Positions 42,382 to 52,049 of a stretch of DNA of 64,000 bases are shown piece by piece. The stretch comes from Staphylococcus argenteus (GTDB lineage Bacteria; Bacillota; Bacilli; Staphylococcales; Staphylococcaceae). The DNA lies in assembly GCF_000236925.1 (NCBI RefSeq), contig NC_016941.1, positions 1,984,001 to 2,048,000 of the forward strand. Direction: 5' to 3'. The notes under the pieces are model-generated. The model worked only from the letters and a program-made list of their open reading frames with translations. It made no database searches and was not told where the DNA came from. The number at the start of each line of letters is the position of its first letter. Position 1 is the stretch's first letter. Made by a program: the position numbers and the translations under genes.

Positions 42382-42945
42382 TTGAATTATTTTGATAATA
42401 AAATTGACCAGTTCGCCACGTATCTTCAAAAGAGAAATAACTTAGATCATATTCAATTTTTGCAAGTACGATTAGGGATGCAGGTCTTAGCTAAAAATAT
42501 AGGCAAATTGATTGTTATGTATATCCTTGCTTATATTTTAGGCATTTTTATTTACACGTTAATCACAAATTTATCATTTTATTTAATAAGACGGCACGCA
42601 CACGGTGCACACGCGCCTACTTCTTTTTGGTGTTATGTAGAGAGTATTATATTGTTTATATTTTTACCATTAGCAATAATAAATTTTCATATTAACCCGT
42701 TTATAATGATTATTTTGACTATTATTGCTATAGGTTTAATAATAAAATATGCTCCTGCAGCTACTAAAAAGAAACCCATTCCTGTTCGACTTATAAAGCG
42801 AAAAAAATATTATGCGACTATTGTTAGTTTAGTCTTTTTCATTATCACACTTATCATCAAAGAACCGTTTGCCCAATTTATTCAATTGGGTATCATAATT
42901 GAAGCCATTACATTATTACCCATTTTCTTTATTAGGAGGAATTAA
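42382..42945 (+). CDS. agrB: AgrB, AIP-processing membrane protease
   Basis: The start is TTG at 42382, as usual for agrB (GAGGAGAGTGG upstream), giving [20 protein letters not shown] onward, 187 aa. The conserved cysteine protease part is [19 protein letters not shown] (His77 and Cys84 by the usual numbering). Several membrane segments follow. AgrB cleaves the AgrD C-terminus and helps form the thiolactone. The last codons AGG AGG AAT TAA also serve as the agrD ribosome-binding site, giving a shorter C-terminus (RRN) than the KEDLK form I recall. Variable regions differ from the common group I form. Confidence 0.93.
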   Translation: MNYFDNKIDQFATYLQKRNNLDHIQFLQVRLGMQVLAKNIGKLIVMYILAYILGIFIYTLITNLSFYLIRRHAHGAHAPTSFWCYVESIILFIFLPLAIINFHINPFIMIILTIIAIGLIIKYAPAATKKKPIPVRLIKRKKYYATIVSLVFFIITLIIKEPFAQFIQLGIIIEAITLLPIFFIRRN

Positions 42946-42946
42946 A

Positions 42947-43087
42947 ATGAATACTTTATTTAACTTATTATTTGAACTTATTACTGGGATTTTAAAAAAC
43001 ATTGGTAACATTGCAGCATACAGTACATGCGACTTTATAATGGATGAAGTTGAAGTACCAAAAGAATTAACTCAATTACACGAATAA
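42947..43087 (+). CDS. agrD: AgrD, AIP-I precursor
   Basis: The 46-aa precursor has an N-terminal amphipathic helix (MNTLFNLLFELITGILKNIG), the AIP core YSTCDFIM (residues 25-32) and an acidic C-terminal tail (DEVEVPKELTQLHE) removed by AgrB. Asp at core position 5 defines AIP-I; group IV has Tyr there. AGGAGGAATTAAA precedes the ATG within agrB. Confidence 0.96.
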   Translation: MNTLFNLLFELITGILKNIGNIAAYSTCDFIMDEVEVPKELTQLHE

Positions 43088-43111
43088 TTTAAATAGAGAG
43101 TGTGATAATAG

Positions 43112-44404
43112 GTGGAATTAATAAATAGTTATAGTTTTGTTTTATTCGTATTAACTCAAATGATATTAATGTTTACAATACCAGCTATTATTAGTGGAAT
43201 CAAATATAGTAAATTTGATTATGTATGTATTGTAGCAATCTCGTCATTATCGTTATTTCTATTTAAAATGTTTGATAGCGCATCCCTTATAATATTAACT
43301 TCATTCATAATAATAATGTATTTCGTCAAAATCAAATGGTATTCTATTTTACTGATTATGACTTCACAAATAATTTTGTACTGTGCTAACTATATGTTTA
43401 TAGTTATGTATGCCTATATTGGCAAAATTTCTGATAGTATATTTGTAATATTTCCAAGCTTTTTTGCTATTTATGTGACGATTAGTTTACTATTTTCTTA
43501 TATTATAAATAGAGTATTAAAAAAAGTTAGCTCTTCTTATCTAGTTCTAAATAAAGGATTTTTAATAGTTATTTCGACCATCTTACTGCTTACTTTTTCT
43601 TTGTTTTTCTTTTATTCACAAATAAATTCAGATGAAGCAAAAGTAATAAGGCAGTATTCATTTATTTTTATTGGAATTACTATATTTTTAAGTATATTAA
43701 CATTTGTTATTTCACAATTTCTTCTCAAAGAAATGAAATACAAACGAAACCAAGAAGAAATTGAAACATATTACGAATACACTTTAAAAATCGAAGCAAT
43801 CAATAATGAAATGCGCAAGTTCCGTCATGATTATGTCAATATATTAACAACGCTTTCTGAATATATTTGCGAAGATGACATGCCTGGTTTGCGTGACTAT
43901 TTCAATAAAAATATTGTGCCGATGAAGGATAACTTGCAAATGAATGCTATTAAATTAAATGGTATTGAGAATCTTAAAGTACGTGAGATTAAAGGGCTAA
44001 TTACTGCCAAAATTTTACGTGCACAAGAAATGAATATTCCTATAAGTATAGAAATACCTGATGAAGTGACTCGCATTAATTTGAATATGATCGATTTAAG
44101 TCGCAGTATTGGTATTATTCTTGATAACGCAATTGAGGCATCAACAGAAATTGATGACCCTATCATTAGGGTAGCATTTATTGAAAGCGAAAATTCGGTA
44201 ACGTTTATTGTTATGAATAAATGTGCTGATGATATACCACGTATTCATGAATTATTCCAAGAAAGTTTTTCTACTAAAGGTGAAGGTCGTGGTTTAGGTC
44301 TATCAACTTTAAAAGAAATTGCTGATAATGCGGATAATGTCTTGTTAGATACGATTATCGAAAATGGTTTCTTTATTCAAAAAGTTGAAATTATTAACAA
44401 CTAG
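43112..44404 (+). CDS. agrC: AgrC, AIP sensor histidine kinase
   Basis: The GTG start at 43112 gives 430 aa. Residues 1-205 are the six-segment membrane sensor (the variable part), then a coiled linker (EEIETYYEYTLKIEAINNEM), the phospho-accepting His239 in RHDYVN, and the ATPase with N-box IGIILDNAIEAST and GEGRGLGLSTLKEI. It phosphorylates AgrA on binding AIP. Cys253 replaces the Arg I recall in EYIREDD. The sensor half has several changes relative to common AgrC-I, though AIP is type I. Confidence 0.95.
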   Translation: MELINSYSFVLFVLTQMILMFTIPAIISGIKYSKFDYVCIVAISSLSLFLFKMFDSASLIILTSFIIIMYFVKIKWYSILLIMTSQIILYCANYMFIVMYAYIGKISDSIFVIFPSFFAIYVTISLLFSYIINRVLKKVSSSYLVLNKGFLIVISTILLLTFSLFFFYSQINSDEAKVIRQYSFIFIGITIFLSILTFVISQFLLKEMKYKRNQEEIETYYEYTLKIEAINNEMRKFRHDYVNILTTLSEYICEDDMPGLRDYFNKNIVPMKDNLQMNAIKLNGIENLKVREIKGLITAKILRAQEMNIPISIEIPDEVTRINLNMIDLSRSIGIILDNAIEASTEIDDPIIRVAFIESENSVTFIVMNKCADDIPRIHELFQESFSTKGEGRGLGLSTLKEIADNADNVLLDTIIENGFFIQKVEIINN

Positions 44405-44422
44405 CCATAAGGATGTGAAAGA

Positions 44423-45139
44423 ATGAAAATTTTCATTTGCGAAGACGATCCAAAACAAAGAGAAAACATGGTTACCATTATTAAAAATTATATAATGATA
44501 GAAGAAAAACCTATGGAAATTGCCCTCGCAACTGATGATCCTTATGAGGTGCTTGAGCAATCTAAAAATATGAATGATATAGGTTGTTACTTTTTAGATA
44601 TTCAACTTTCAACAGACATTAATGGTATTAAATTAGGTAGTGAAATACGTAAGCATGACCCTGTTGGCAATATAATATTTGTTACTAGTCATAGTGAACT
44701 TACTTATTTAACATTTGTCTACAAAGTTGCAGCAATGGATTTTATTTTTAAAGATGATCCTGCTGAATTAAAAACACGAATTATAGATTGTCTAGAAACT
44801 GCACATACACGCTTACAATTATTATCAAAAGATAATAGCGTTGAAACGATAGAGTTAAAACGTGGCAGTAATTCAGTGTATGTTCAATACGATGATATTA
44901 TGTTTTTCGAATCATCTACCAAATCGCATAGACTCATCGCCCATTTAGATAATCGTCAAATTGAATTTTATGGTAATTTAAAAGAATTGAGTCAATTAGA
45001 TGATCGTTTTTTCAGATGTCATAATAGTTTTGTTGTCAATCGTCATAATATCGAATCCATTGATTCGAAAGAACGAATTGTCTATTTTAAAAATAAAGAA
45101 CATTGTTATGCATCGGTAAGAAACGTTAAAAAAATATAA
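44423..45139 (+). CDS. agrA: AgrA response regulator (LytTR)
   Basis: The 238-aa protein has a receiver domain (MKIFICEDDPKQRENMVTII; phospho-Asp59 in CYFLDIQLSTD) and a LytTR DNA-binding domain (about 140-238), with the Arg/Asn-rich region SHRLIAHLDNRQIEFYGNLK and NSFVVNRHNIESID. Cys199 (FRCHNS) is the redox-sensitive cysteine. It binds the P2/P3 direct repeats. Last gene of the operon. Confidence 0.97.
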   Translation: MKIFICEDDPKQRENMVTIIKNYIMIEEKPMEIALATDDPYEVLEQSKNMNDIGCYFLDIQLSTDINGIKLGSEIRKHDPVGNIIFVTSHSELTYLTFVYKVAAMDFIFKDDPAELKTRIIDCLETAHTRLQLLSKDNSVETIELKRGSNSVYVQYDDIMFFESSTKSHRLIAHLDNRQIEFYGNLKELSQLDDRFFRCHNSFVVNRHNIESIDSKERIVYFKNKEHCYASVRNVKKI

Positions 45140-45179
45140 TATGATAACTAAGTCAGTTAACGGCGTAAATCCTTTTGTG

Positions 45180-45204
45180 TATACTGTTTAACATTAACAG
45201 TGTA
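45180..45204 (+). terminator. Possible agr operon terminator
   Basis: TATACTGTT pairs with AACAGTGTA (45180-45188, 45196-45204, one G-U pair), followed by ACTTTTC. The T-run is weak. The rest of 45140-45431 holds no ORF of note. Confidence 0.5.
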
Positions 45205-45431
45205 ACTTTTCAACGCTTTGTATAGCTGGCTTTTTTATGTCTAATTTTAATTATCATTTCCACCAATCGTTCCGCCACTGCAAGTTACAAACATGTTCTT
45301 ATTACACATAACTTATCAATTTCTTAATATCTGCACAATGCTTTACCTTGCGTTTTAACAAAATATTCTATATTTGACATCAACTTCTACTTTGAATCAA
45401 TATTATATTCCCTATTTTTCAAATTAATCAT

Positions 45432-45478
45432 AAAAAAGCAGTGTGAAACTATCTATTTCCTTAGTTTCTAACACTGCA
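45432..45478 (-). terminator. scrBK terminator
   Basis: GCAGTGTTAGAAACTA and TAGTTTCACACTGC form a bulged stem (45440-45478), followed on the minus strand by TTTTTT. Confidence 0.8.
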
Positions 45479-45491
45479 TAAAATATTAACA

Positions 45492-46451
45492 TTATAATGA
45501 GTCTTCAACTTCTTGTATGTTAGGCAAACTGTTAATAGCACCATATTTCGTTGTCACCATTGCAGCAACACGATTACTAAATGATAAAATACCTTCACCT
45601 TCATTTTCAAAAAGATGGATTAAATCTAAAGTTGGAGACGCTAAAATTCGACTAATCACCGCACCAATAAAGGCATCTCCAGCTCCAGTTGTATCAACAG
45701 CATTTACTTTGTAACCAGCGTGATTAAATGTATTTCCATTTTTCAAATAGACAGCAGCACCATCTGAACCTTTTGTATAAATAACTACTTTGACGTTGCC
45801 TAAGAATAAAGATTGAATTGCTTCATTTTCATCATGTATACCTGTTATAAATTCTAATTCTTCATCAGAAACTTTTACTATATGTGCCAAAGGTAAAAAT
45901 GAATGAATTGCATGCCTCAAATCTTCTGGGTTATCCCACAAAAGTAGCCTTACATTGGGATCAAAAACAACCGTGCCATTTGCATCTAATACTTTAGTAA
46001 TTAATTTATGATGCGCATTTTTCATCGGACTTTCAACTAAATCCACAGAACAAAAATGTACTATATCATTTTCACTCACTTCAATATTATCCACATAACT
46101 CGGCTCAAATAGCATATCTGCAGATGGCTTTCGGTAGAATGAAAAGTCTCGTTCACCTGCTTCAGTTAGACTCACAAAAGCTAATGCCGTATTAGCTTCG
46201 TTCGTACGATAGACATGCTTTACATCCACACCTATTTTAGAAATTGTTTCAACAATACTATCTCCAAAAGCATCGTCACCTAACTGTGTAATTATATGTG
46301 CTTGCTGTCCTAACTTTTGAACAGCACATGCTACATTGCATGGGGCTCCACCAATTTGCTTCGTAAAGGTTTCAACATCTTTCAAATTGGCATTCGTCAC
46401 ATTTGGAATAAAATCAATTAACGCTTCACCTATTGCAAATAAACGTCTCAT
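45492..46451 (-). CDS. scrK: PfkB-family fructokinase
   Basis: The 319-aa sugar kinase has the PfkB motifs: N-terminal IGEALIDFIPN and IGGAPCNVACAVQKLGQQAH (ribokinase signature 1), and C-terminal DTTGAGDAFIGAVISRI (signature 2, catalytic Asp of GAGD). It phosphorylates fructose released by ScrB. Its start overlaps the scrB stop (ATGA), so the two are co-translated. Confidence 0.92.
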   Translation of the reverse strand: MRRLFAIGEALIDFIPNVTNANLKDVETFTKQIGGAPCNVACAVQKLGQQAHIITQLGDDAFGDSIVETISKIGVDVKHVYRTNEANTALAFVSLTEAGERDFSFYRKPSADMLFEPSYVDNIEVSENDIVHFCSVDLVESPMKNAHHKLITKVLDANGTVVFDPNVRLLLWDNPEDLRHAIHSFLPLAHIVKVSDEELEFITGIHDENEAIQSLFLGNVKVVIYTKGSDGAAVYLKNGNTFNHAGYKVNAVDTTGAGDAFIGAVISRILASPTLDLIHLFENEGEGILSFSNRVAAMVTTKYGAINSLPNIQEVEDSL

Positions 46452-47929
46452 TCTTGATCATCCTTCAAATCATATTTAGTAAATTGTAAATAAACTTGTC
46501 CTGATTCTGTTGATGTTTTAATACCAACCGCATCGTCAGTTGGGAAAATTCGAGATGTTAATACACGTTCACCATCATTACAGAAAATTTCAATACTCGA
46601 TGTATCAACATATATTTGTAATTGTTTCAATGGTGTATCTAACGTTGTGCTACGTGTCATACCTTCTACATTCGCTGGTAATAGACCACTATCACTTCGA
46701 TCCAATGTAATTTTATTTTCGCGTTTATTATAAGAGATTAAAGTTGAAGTTGTTTTTGATGTACGTAGTTCGAAATATACTTCAGTTGCATCATTATCTA
46801 AAATATCAATAATTAGTTCATATTGCTTACCTTCATAAGGATGTAGCTTTCGTGTAAATTTATTTGCGTAGCCTAATGCTGTCTCTTTATTATGGCGTAA
46901 CTTTTCTAATGCTGGATACGGACGTTGCATAAGTCGCCCATTTTCCACAGTTAATACTCGAGGAATAGTTAAACAATGAGCCCAACCTTCATTATCTGTA
47001 GGATATTCGATTTCCGGCAATCCCATCCATCCGATTAATACACGTTGCCCCTTTTCATCTAAAAATGTTTGAGGTGCATAAAAGTCAAAACCATTATCAA
47101 GTTCAACAAAATCTTCATGCTCAAAAGTTAAGTTTTCAATATCTAATTGACCTAACATATAACCACTTTGATAAATATTTTTAAATTGATCAGCTTGCGA
47201 ATCAACACCTTGTGGACAAATAAGTATGACATCTTGACCATCGATATTAAAGTAATCTGGACACTCCCACATATATCCAAAATCATCTAATTCAGTTTTA
47301 ATTTCACCTAAATAATGCCAGTTAATTATATCTTCAGTGCTATATAATAATAATCGACCTTGATGTTCAGTATTTTGTGCGCCAATGACTGCATAATACT
47401 TATCATCTTTTTTAAATACCTTCGGATCTCTAAAATGACTTGTATATCCTTCTGGTTGCTGATTAATTACAGGCTTTGGAAACTTTTCTACTGTTCCATC
47501 ATCTTTCATACGTGCCATCATTTGACTCGAATGTCTTTGCCAATGGTTATCTCGATGATTCCCAGTATACATATAATATAAATGTCCGTTATATTCGAAA
47601 GCACTACCACTATACACACCATGACTATCATATTTTGAATCTGGATTTAATATAGGTCCTTCTGCTTTAAAAGTAACTAAATCATCACTTGTATAATTAA
47701 ACCAATATTTTAACCCATGAACTGCACCTAACGGGAACCATTGATGTGACACATAATATTTTCCATTATAAAAAATAAGCCCATTCGGATCGTTCAATAA
47801 TCCAGTTTCAGGTTGAATATGAAATTGTTGACGAAATTTAGATTGATCAACTTGTTGTTTTAAATTTTTGAAATATTCCGTATCAACGTCTTCGATACGT
47901 TGATAACGTTCTTCTCTAGTCCATTCGGT
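46448..47929 (-). CDS. scrB: Sucrose-6-phosphate hydrolase (GH32)
   Basis: The start MTEWTREERYQRIEDVDTEY (493 aa) is the family-type N-terminus; an ATG 30 nt earlier includes the AAAGGAGG site in its coding region. GH32 motifs are GLLNDPNGLIF (nucleophile Asp), HFRDPKVF (transition-state Asp) and WECPDYFNI (acid/base Glu). It hydrolyses sucrose-6-phosphate to glucose-6-phosphate and fructose. It is cotranscribed with scrK and downstream of scrR. The sucrose PTS gene is not in the window. Confidence 0.93.
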   Translation of the reverse strand, partial: TEWTREERYQRIEDVDTEYFKNLKQQVDQSKFRQQFHIQPETGLLNDPNGLIFYNGKYYVSHQWFPLGAVHGLKYWFNYTSDDLVTFKAEGPILNPDSKYDSHGVYSGSAFEYNGHLYYMYTGNHRDNHWQRHSSQMMARMKDDGTVEKFPKPVINQQPEGYTSHFRDPKVFKKDDKYYAVIGAQNTEHQGRLLLYSTEDIINWHYLGEIKTELDDFGYMWECPDYFNIDGQDVILICPQGVDSQADQFKNIYQSGYMLGQLDIENLTFEHEDFVELDNGFDFYAPQTFLDEKGQRVLIGWMGLPEIEYPTDNEGWAHCLTIPRVLTVENGRLMQRPYPALEKLRHNKETALGYANKFTRKLHPYEGKQYELIIDILDNDATEVYFELRTSKTTSTLISYNKRENKITLDRSDSGLLPANVEGMTRSTTLDTPLKQLQIYVDTSSIEIFCNDGERVLTSRIFPTDDAVGIKTSTESGQVYLQFTKYDLKDDQE

Positions 47930-48042
47930 CATAATACTTGTCCAGTCCTCCTTTAACATTTATGATGCTAACAATTTATATTCTATTATAGCAAATTTTA
48001 CTTACGTTCTTTAATTATTGCGCTATAATATTTCATACTTTG

Positions 48043-48056
48043 TGGTATCGGTTCCA
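48043..48056. promoter_or_regulatory. LacI-type operator upstream of scrB
   Basis: TGGTATCGGTTCCA has the CG-centred palindrome of LacI-family operators. Its complement shares 10 of 14 bases with TGTAACCGCTTCAA at 49081-49094 upstream of scrR. ScrR, CcpA or both may bind. Confidence 0.6.
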
Positions 48057-48080
48057 CCCTTATTTTAAAAAATACAGCGT

Positions 48081-49031
48081 CTAAATGCTAACATCTACAG
48101 TGACGCTATATGGCATATCTTTATTTTTTAGCATTTGTTGAATTTCTTCCATTGCGCATTGACCCGCTTCATAGTAGTTGTAATGAATTGTTTTAATCGT
48201 CGGAGATACTAACTGAGTCATAGGGTCTCCACCAAAACCATAAATTTGTTTCGGTTTCATGGCATCTTCTTTCCCAGAATAATATTTATAAGCTGCTAAC
48301 GCAATCGTATCCGTCGCACCAACAATTGCATCTACTTGATTTACATTCTTTAATACTTGAGCAACATCTTGTTGTGCATCCTTATATGTGAAATTTGTTT
48401 CATGTACATTAGGTGTAATTTGATATTTAGCTAATTGATCAAGTAAACCACGTTTTCTATGTATACCGACTGCAATATCTTTTTCACTTACACTAAATAC
48501 TTCAACTTGTCGATAATCTTGTTGCCCAATCCATTCACCAATGATTTGCCCTGCTTTGTAATCATCATGCACAATACTATGAAGCTGTTCATGCTGTTGT
48601 CCAACAATAACCGTTGGAACTTTCATTTTATTTATAACTTCAATATGCTTATTAGTAATATCTGTAGCCATTAAAACAATGCCATCTACTTTACTACGTG
48701 CTAATGTTTCAAGTGCTTGGATTTCTGCTTCAATGTTTAGTCCAGTATAATTTAAGATTAACTGAGATCCATATTTTTCACATTGTTTTGCTAACCCTTT
48801 GATTGTCTCATCTACAGCGTATGAATTCATTCTCGGTATGATTGCGCCAATAAGATGTGTTTGTCGGGCTCTTAAACTTTGTGCAAACTGATTCGGTTGA
48901 TAGTCATGCTCAGCGATAATTTTTGTTAATTTTTCACTTGTTTTTTTACTGACAGATCCATTATTTAAAAACCTAGATACTGTACTTTTTGAAACACCTG
49001 CTAATTTGGCAATATCGGATATATTTTTCAT
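48081..49031 (-). CDS. scrR: ScrR sucrose repressor (LacI family)
   Basis: The 316-aa protein has a LacI helix-turn-helix (residues 3-25: ISDIAKLAGVSKSTVSRFLN), a hinge (YQPNQFAQSLRARQT) and a periplasmic-binding-like sensor domain (IIPRMNSYAVDETIKGLAKQ, IVGATDTIALAAYKYYSG). It represses scrBK until sucrose or fructose derivatives bind. It probably autoregulates through the 49081 site. Confidence 0.92.
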   Translation of the reverse strand: MKNISDIAKLAGVSKSTVSRFLNNGSVSKKTSEKLTKIIAEHDYQPNQFAQSLRARQTHLIGAIIPRMNSYAVDETIKGLAKQCEKYGSQLILNYTGLNIEAEIQALETLARSKVDGIVLMATDITNKHIEVINKMKVPTVIVGQQHEQLHSIVHDDYKAGQIIGEWIGQQDYRQVEVFSVSEKDIAVGIHRKRGLLDQLAKYQITPNVHETNFTYKDAQQDVAQVLKNVNQVDAIVGATDTIALAAYKYYSGKEDAMKPKQIYGFGGDPMTQLVSPTIKTIHYNYYEAGQCAMEEIQQMLKNKDMPYSVTVDVSI

Positions 49032-49080
49032 AATTACTCACCTATCATTATTTATGACGCTTAGTTTATTTTAGCATATA

Positions 49081-49094
49081 TGTAACCGCTTCAA
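49081..49094. promoter_or_regulatory. LacI/CcpA-type operator upstream of scrR
   Basis: TGTAACCGCTTCAA is cre-like (two departures from TGWAANCGNTNWCA) and lies about 50 bp before scrR. It is related to the scrB operator. Confidence 0.6.
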
Positions 49095-49201
49095 ATAACA
49101 TTTCATCTCCTTTCTAAAAAATATTTAACAAAACAGAAAATGTCCTAACATCATTTTTCTAAACAGATGTCAGGACAATTTATTTTCTATGTATTTTTAA
49201 T

Positions 49202-50452
49202 TTAATATCGAATATGTTTATTAAACCTATTTAGCTCGCCTTCAAAATAAGCATGCTCACCATGCACAATTTTATCTAATCCTATATTTGTTTCTTGCTC
49301 TGTCACAGACAACGGCGTAATCAATTTAATTACCTTCGCAATAATAAATGTCATAACTACGCTAAAAATTACTACTGCTGTAACACAAAGTATTTGCACT
49401 AACATAATATGAACATCACCTGTATAAATAAATCCATTATCAATATCCGGATTTGCTTTTTTACTTTGGAAAAATGCTGTTAATACTGCACCAATAATAC
49501 CACCTACACCATGAATACCAAATGCATCTAACGCATCATGATATTTTAGTTTCACTTTTATATAATTAATGACGATATAACAACAAATACCACCAATTAA
49601 TGCCATAATTGTTGCACTAAGATATGTTACATATCCAGCTGCAGGCGTAATGACAACAAGACCAGCCAGTGCACCTAGTAATAGCCCAAGTAAACTTGTA
49701 GTCTTTTTGAAAATATATTCTAAAATTAACCAACCTATAGCACCTGCGCTTGCAGCAATAACTGTGTTTGTAAATGCTAGCATTGCAATTTGATCAAATG
49801 TAAATGCACTACCTACATTAAATCCGTACCATCCAATCCACACAAAAATACCACCAATTAAGGTAATAATTAAATTATGAGGTGTAGATTCAGATTGTTT
49901 GTTACCTTTTCCAATCATAATTGCCAGTACCAAACCTGAAACACCTGATGTAATATGAACGACTGTACCACCAGCGAAATCTAATACGCCAAGTTTATTG
50001 ATCCAACCGCCACCCCATACCCAGTGTGCTACCGGGCTATAAACAAGTGCTGTCCAAATAACTACAAATAATAGATACGGGATAAATTTCATTTTTTCAG
50101 CGATTGAACCTGATAAAATTGAGATTGCAATCGTACAAAACATCATTTGAAATAACATAAATAATGCCAGTGGTATATGTGGACTTATATCTTCTTGTGT
50201 AGCAAAACCTACATGATTAAGAAGTGTATATTGCCAATTTCCAAACCATAGGCTCCCATCTCCAAAACTAATAGTAAAACCAACTGTTATCCAAACAAAT
50301 GTTACTAGAACAATTGCTGCCATACTTTGCATAACAGTATTAAGTGCATTTTTAGATTGAACTAATCCGCCATAAAACAAACTTAATCCTGGCGTCATTA
50401 ACCAAACTAATAATGTACATAAAAACATAAATATTGTGTCGTTAAGATTCAT
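49202..50452 (-). CDS. amtB: Ammonium transporter (Amt/NrgA)
   Basis: The start MNLNDTIFMFLCTLLVWLMT (416 aa) has GGGAGTGG upstream; an earlier in-frame start at 50566 lies in a promoter region. It has 11 membrane segments and Amt family motifs: FYGGLVQSKNALNTVMQS, the pore twin-His neighbourhood (DFAGGTVVHITSGVSGLVLA; FGIHGVGGIIGAVLTAFF). It conducts ammonium. No glnK gene follows. Confidence 0.93.
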   Translation of the reverse strand: MNLNDTIFMFLCTLLVWLMTPGLSLFYGGLVQSKNALNTVMQSMAAIVLVTFVWITVGFTISFGDGSLWFGNWQYTLLNHVGFATQEDISPHIPLALFMLFQMMFCTIAISILSGSIAEKMKFIPYLLFVVIWTALVYSPVAHWVWGGGWINKLGVLDFAGGTVVHITSGVSGLVLAIMIGKGNKQSESTPHNLIITLIGGIFVWIGWYGFNVGSAFTFDQIAMLAFTNTVIAASAGAIGWLILEYIFKKTTSLLGLLLGALAGLVVITPAAGYVTYLSATIMALIGGICCYIVINYIKVKLKYHDALDAFGIHGVGGIIGAVLTAFFQSKKANPDIDNGFIYTGDVHIMLVQILCVTAVVIFSVVMTFIIAKVIKLITPLSVTEQETNIGLDKIVHGEHAYFEGELNRFNKHIRY

Positions 50453-50596
50453 ACTTACCACTCCCTTGTTTTCATAATAATCTGATAATTTATAAAATGC
50501 AAAAATGCGTAAGATTATATGACATCTATTGAAATAAAATATGACACAACCTTTTTTTGTTAACACTTACTTATTCCTGATATTTCCATAATAAAA

Positions 50597-50640
50597 AGGC
50601 TATTTTCTCACTTTTAATATAGAGAAAATAGCCTTTTTAA
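50597..50640. terminator. Bidirectional terminator between amtB and tusA-like genes
   Basis: AAAAAGGCTATTTTCTC pairs with GAGAAAATAGCCTTTTT (17 bp), loop about 11 nt. T-runs lie on both strands. It ends the tusA-like transcript (minus) and lies upstream of the amtB promoter. Confidence 0.92.
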
Positions 50641-50667
50641 TGTTTGTGTTAGCAACAATAAATATCG

Positions 50668-50892
50668 TTATACTTTTTGAACTGTAATCGTCCAAGAAGC
50701 ATTGTCAACTTGTTCGAAACTAGTTACGGGATATCCATTTTCTGCTGCCCAATTCGGTATAGCTTCAGTCGCTTGTGTACAGTCAAAATCAATTTTCAAT
50801 TCATCTCCAGATGATAATGTCGCCATTTTCTTTTGTGCTTCAATCAATGGAAATGGACACACCATACCTACTGTACCTAATTCATATATCAT
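50668..50892 (-). CDS. TusA/TsuB-like sulfur carrier protein
   Basis: The start MIYELGTVGMVCPFPLIEAQ (74 aa) follows GAGGAGTGTTAATT. The CPFP motif (Cys12) is the persulfide site of TusA-family proteins. It is paired with a YeeE-type transporter upstream, as in thiosulfate uptake TsuAB systems. Confidence 0.88.
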   Translation of the reverse strand: MIYELGTVGMVCPFPLIEAQKKMATLSSGDELKIDFDCTQATEAIPNWAAENGYPVTSFEQVDNASWTITVQKV

Positions 50893-50966
50893 AATTAACA
50901 CTCCTCTTTTCAATTAAATTATTAAATGGATTTTTCCTACTTTCCTGTTCTTGAAATTCCTCACAT

Positions 50967-52049
50967 TTATACTAGTTGTGTTTGTTGTTGCGCCTTATCA
51001 ACTTGTTGTTGAACTTTCTTCATTGGACGAACAAACATAAAATGACTGATTGTCCATACGCCAGCAATCATCGCTGCTAGTGCAATCCATCCTTGCCAAG
51101 TCATCATGGCAGTTTCAACTAGACCATTACCTATGGAACATCCCCCTGCTACTGAAGCACCGAAGCCCATACATATACCACCTATAGCGCTGTTACGAAT
51201 CGTCAACTTATCAGGCAAACGCCATTTAAATTCTTTTGATCCTTTAGCTGCAATGTAAGAACCTAAAAATATCCCTAAAACTAATAGGACACCCCAGTCA
51301 ATAAATTTTGTTTCGCCGGTAATTAAAAAATGGACTAAATTTGCTGATGGCGTTGTAATTCCAAGCCCTGCATTCCTACCAGTCGATGTACTCATTGGCC
51401 ATGCTAATAAAGCAATAAGTCCTATTGCGATTGCAGCTATAAATGGATGATATCGCTTTTCGAAAAGATAATGTCTGATACCTCTATATCGCTGCTTCAA
51501 TTTAGGAATTGCTACTTTTGATTTTTTATTATTAAGTGTTCTAACTACAAGTACAGTAGTTATGATAGATAATGCTGCTACTAACACCCAAAAAGGTATT
51601 CCAGTCGTTTGAGATATATCACTATTCACATTCGTTGATTGATTAATTTGATACATTACTGGTTTCAAAATTCCTGTCTTAGTTATCGCAGCAGTAATAG
51701 CATACAAAATTAAAGCAATCCAACTTCCTATCAAACCTTCACCGGCACGATACCATGTACCAGTTGCACACCCGCCTGCTAGCACAATTCCAATCCCAAA
51801 AATAAATGAGCCGATAATCGTTCCTAATATAGGAAAACTGTGTGTAGGAATTTGTAAAACGCCAGTTGCCGTCAAAATTAAAAGTCCGACACTTTGAATA
51901 GTAATAGCTATTAATAATGCGTAAAACATTTTATTATTCTTTTGCACGTACATATCACGAAAACCACCTGTTAAACAAAATCTTGTACGTTGCATAACAA
52001 ATCCTAAAAGTCCCCCGACTAATAAACCACTAACAATCATCCAAACCAT
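50967..52049 (-). CDS. YeeE/YedE (TsuA-like) sulfur compound transporter
   Basis: The 360-aa membrane protein has about nine segments and the conserved cysteines of the family: RTRFCLTGGF (N-terminal), AGGCATGTWYRAGEG and AGGCSIGNGLVETA. TsuA in other bacteria imports thiosulfate and passes sulfur to TusA-like TsuB. Its partner gene is 75 bp downstream. The substrate here is inferred. Confidence 0.88.
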   Translation of the reverse strand: MVWMIVSGLLVGGLLGFVMQRTRFCLTGGFRDMYVQKNNKMFYALLIAITIQSVGLLILTATGVLQIPTHSFPILGTIIGSFIFGIGIVLAGGCATGTWYRAGEGLIGSWIALILYAITAAITKTGILKPVMYQINQSTNVNSDISQTTGIPFWVLVAALSIITTVLVVRTLNNKKSKVAIPKLKQRYRGIRHYLFEKRYHPFIAAIAIGLIALLAWPMSTSTGRNAGLGITTPSANLVHFLITGETKFIDWGVLLVLGIFLGSYIAAKGSKEFKWRLPDKLTIRNSAIGGICMGFGASVAGGCSIGNGLVETAMMTWQGWIALAAMIAGVWTISHFMFVRPMKKVQQQVDKAQQQTQLV

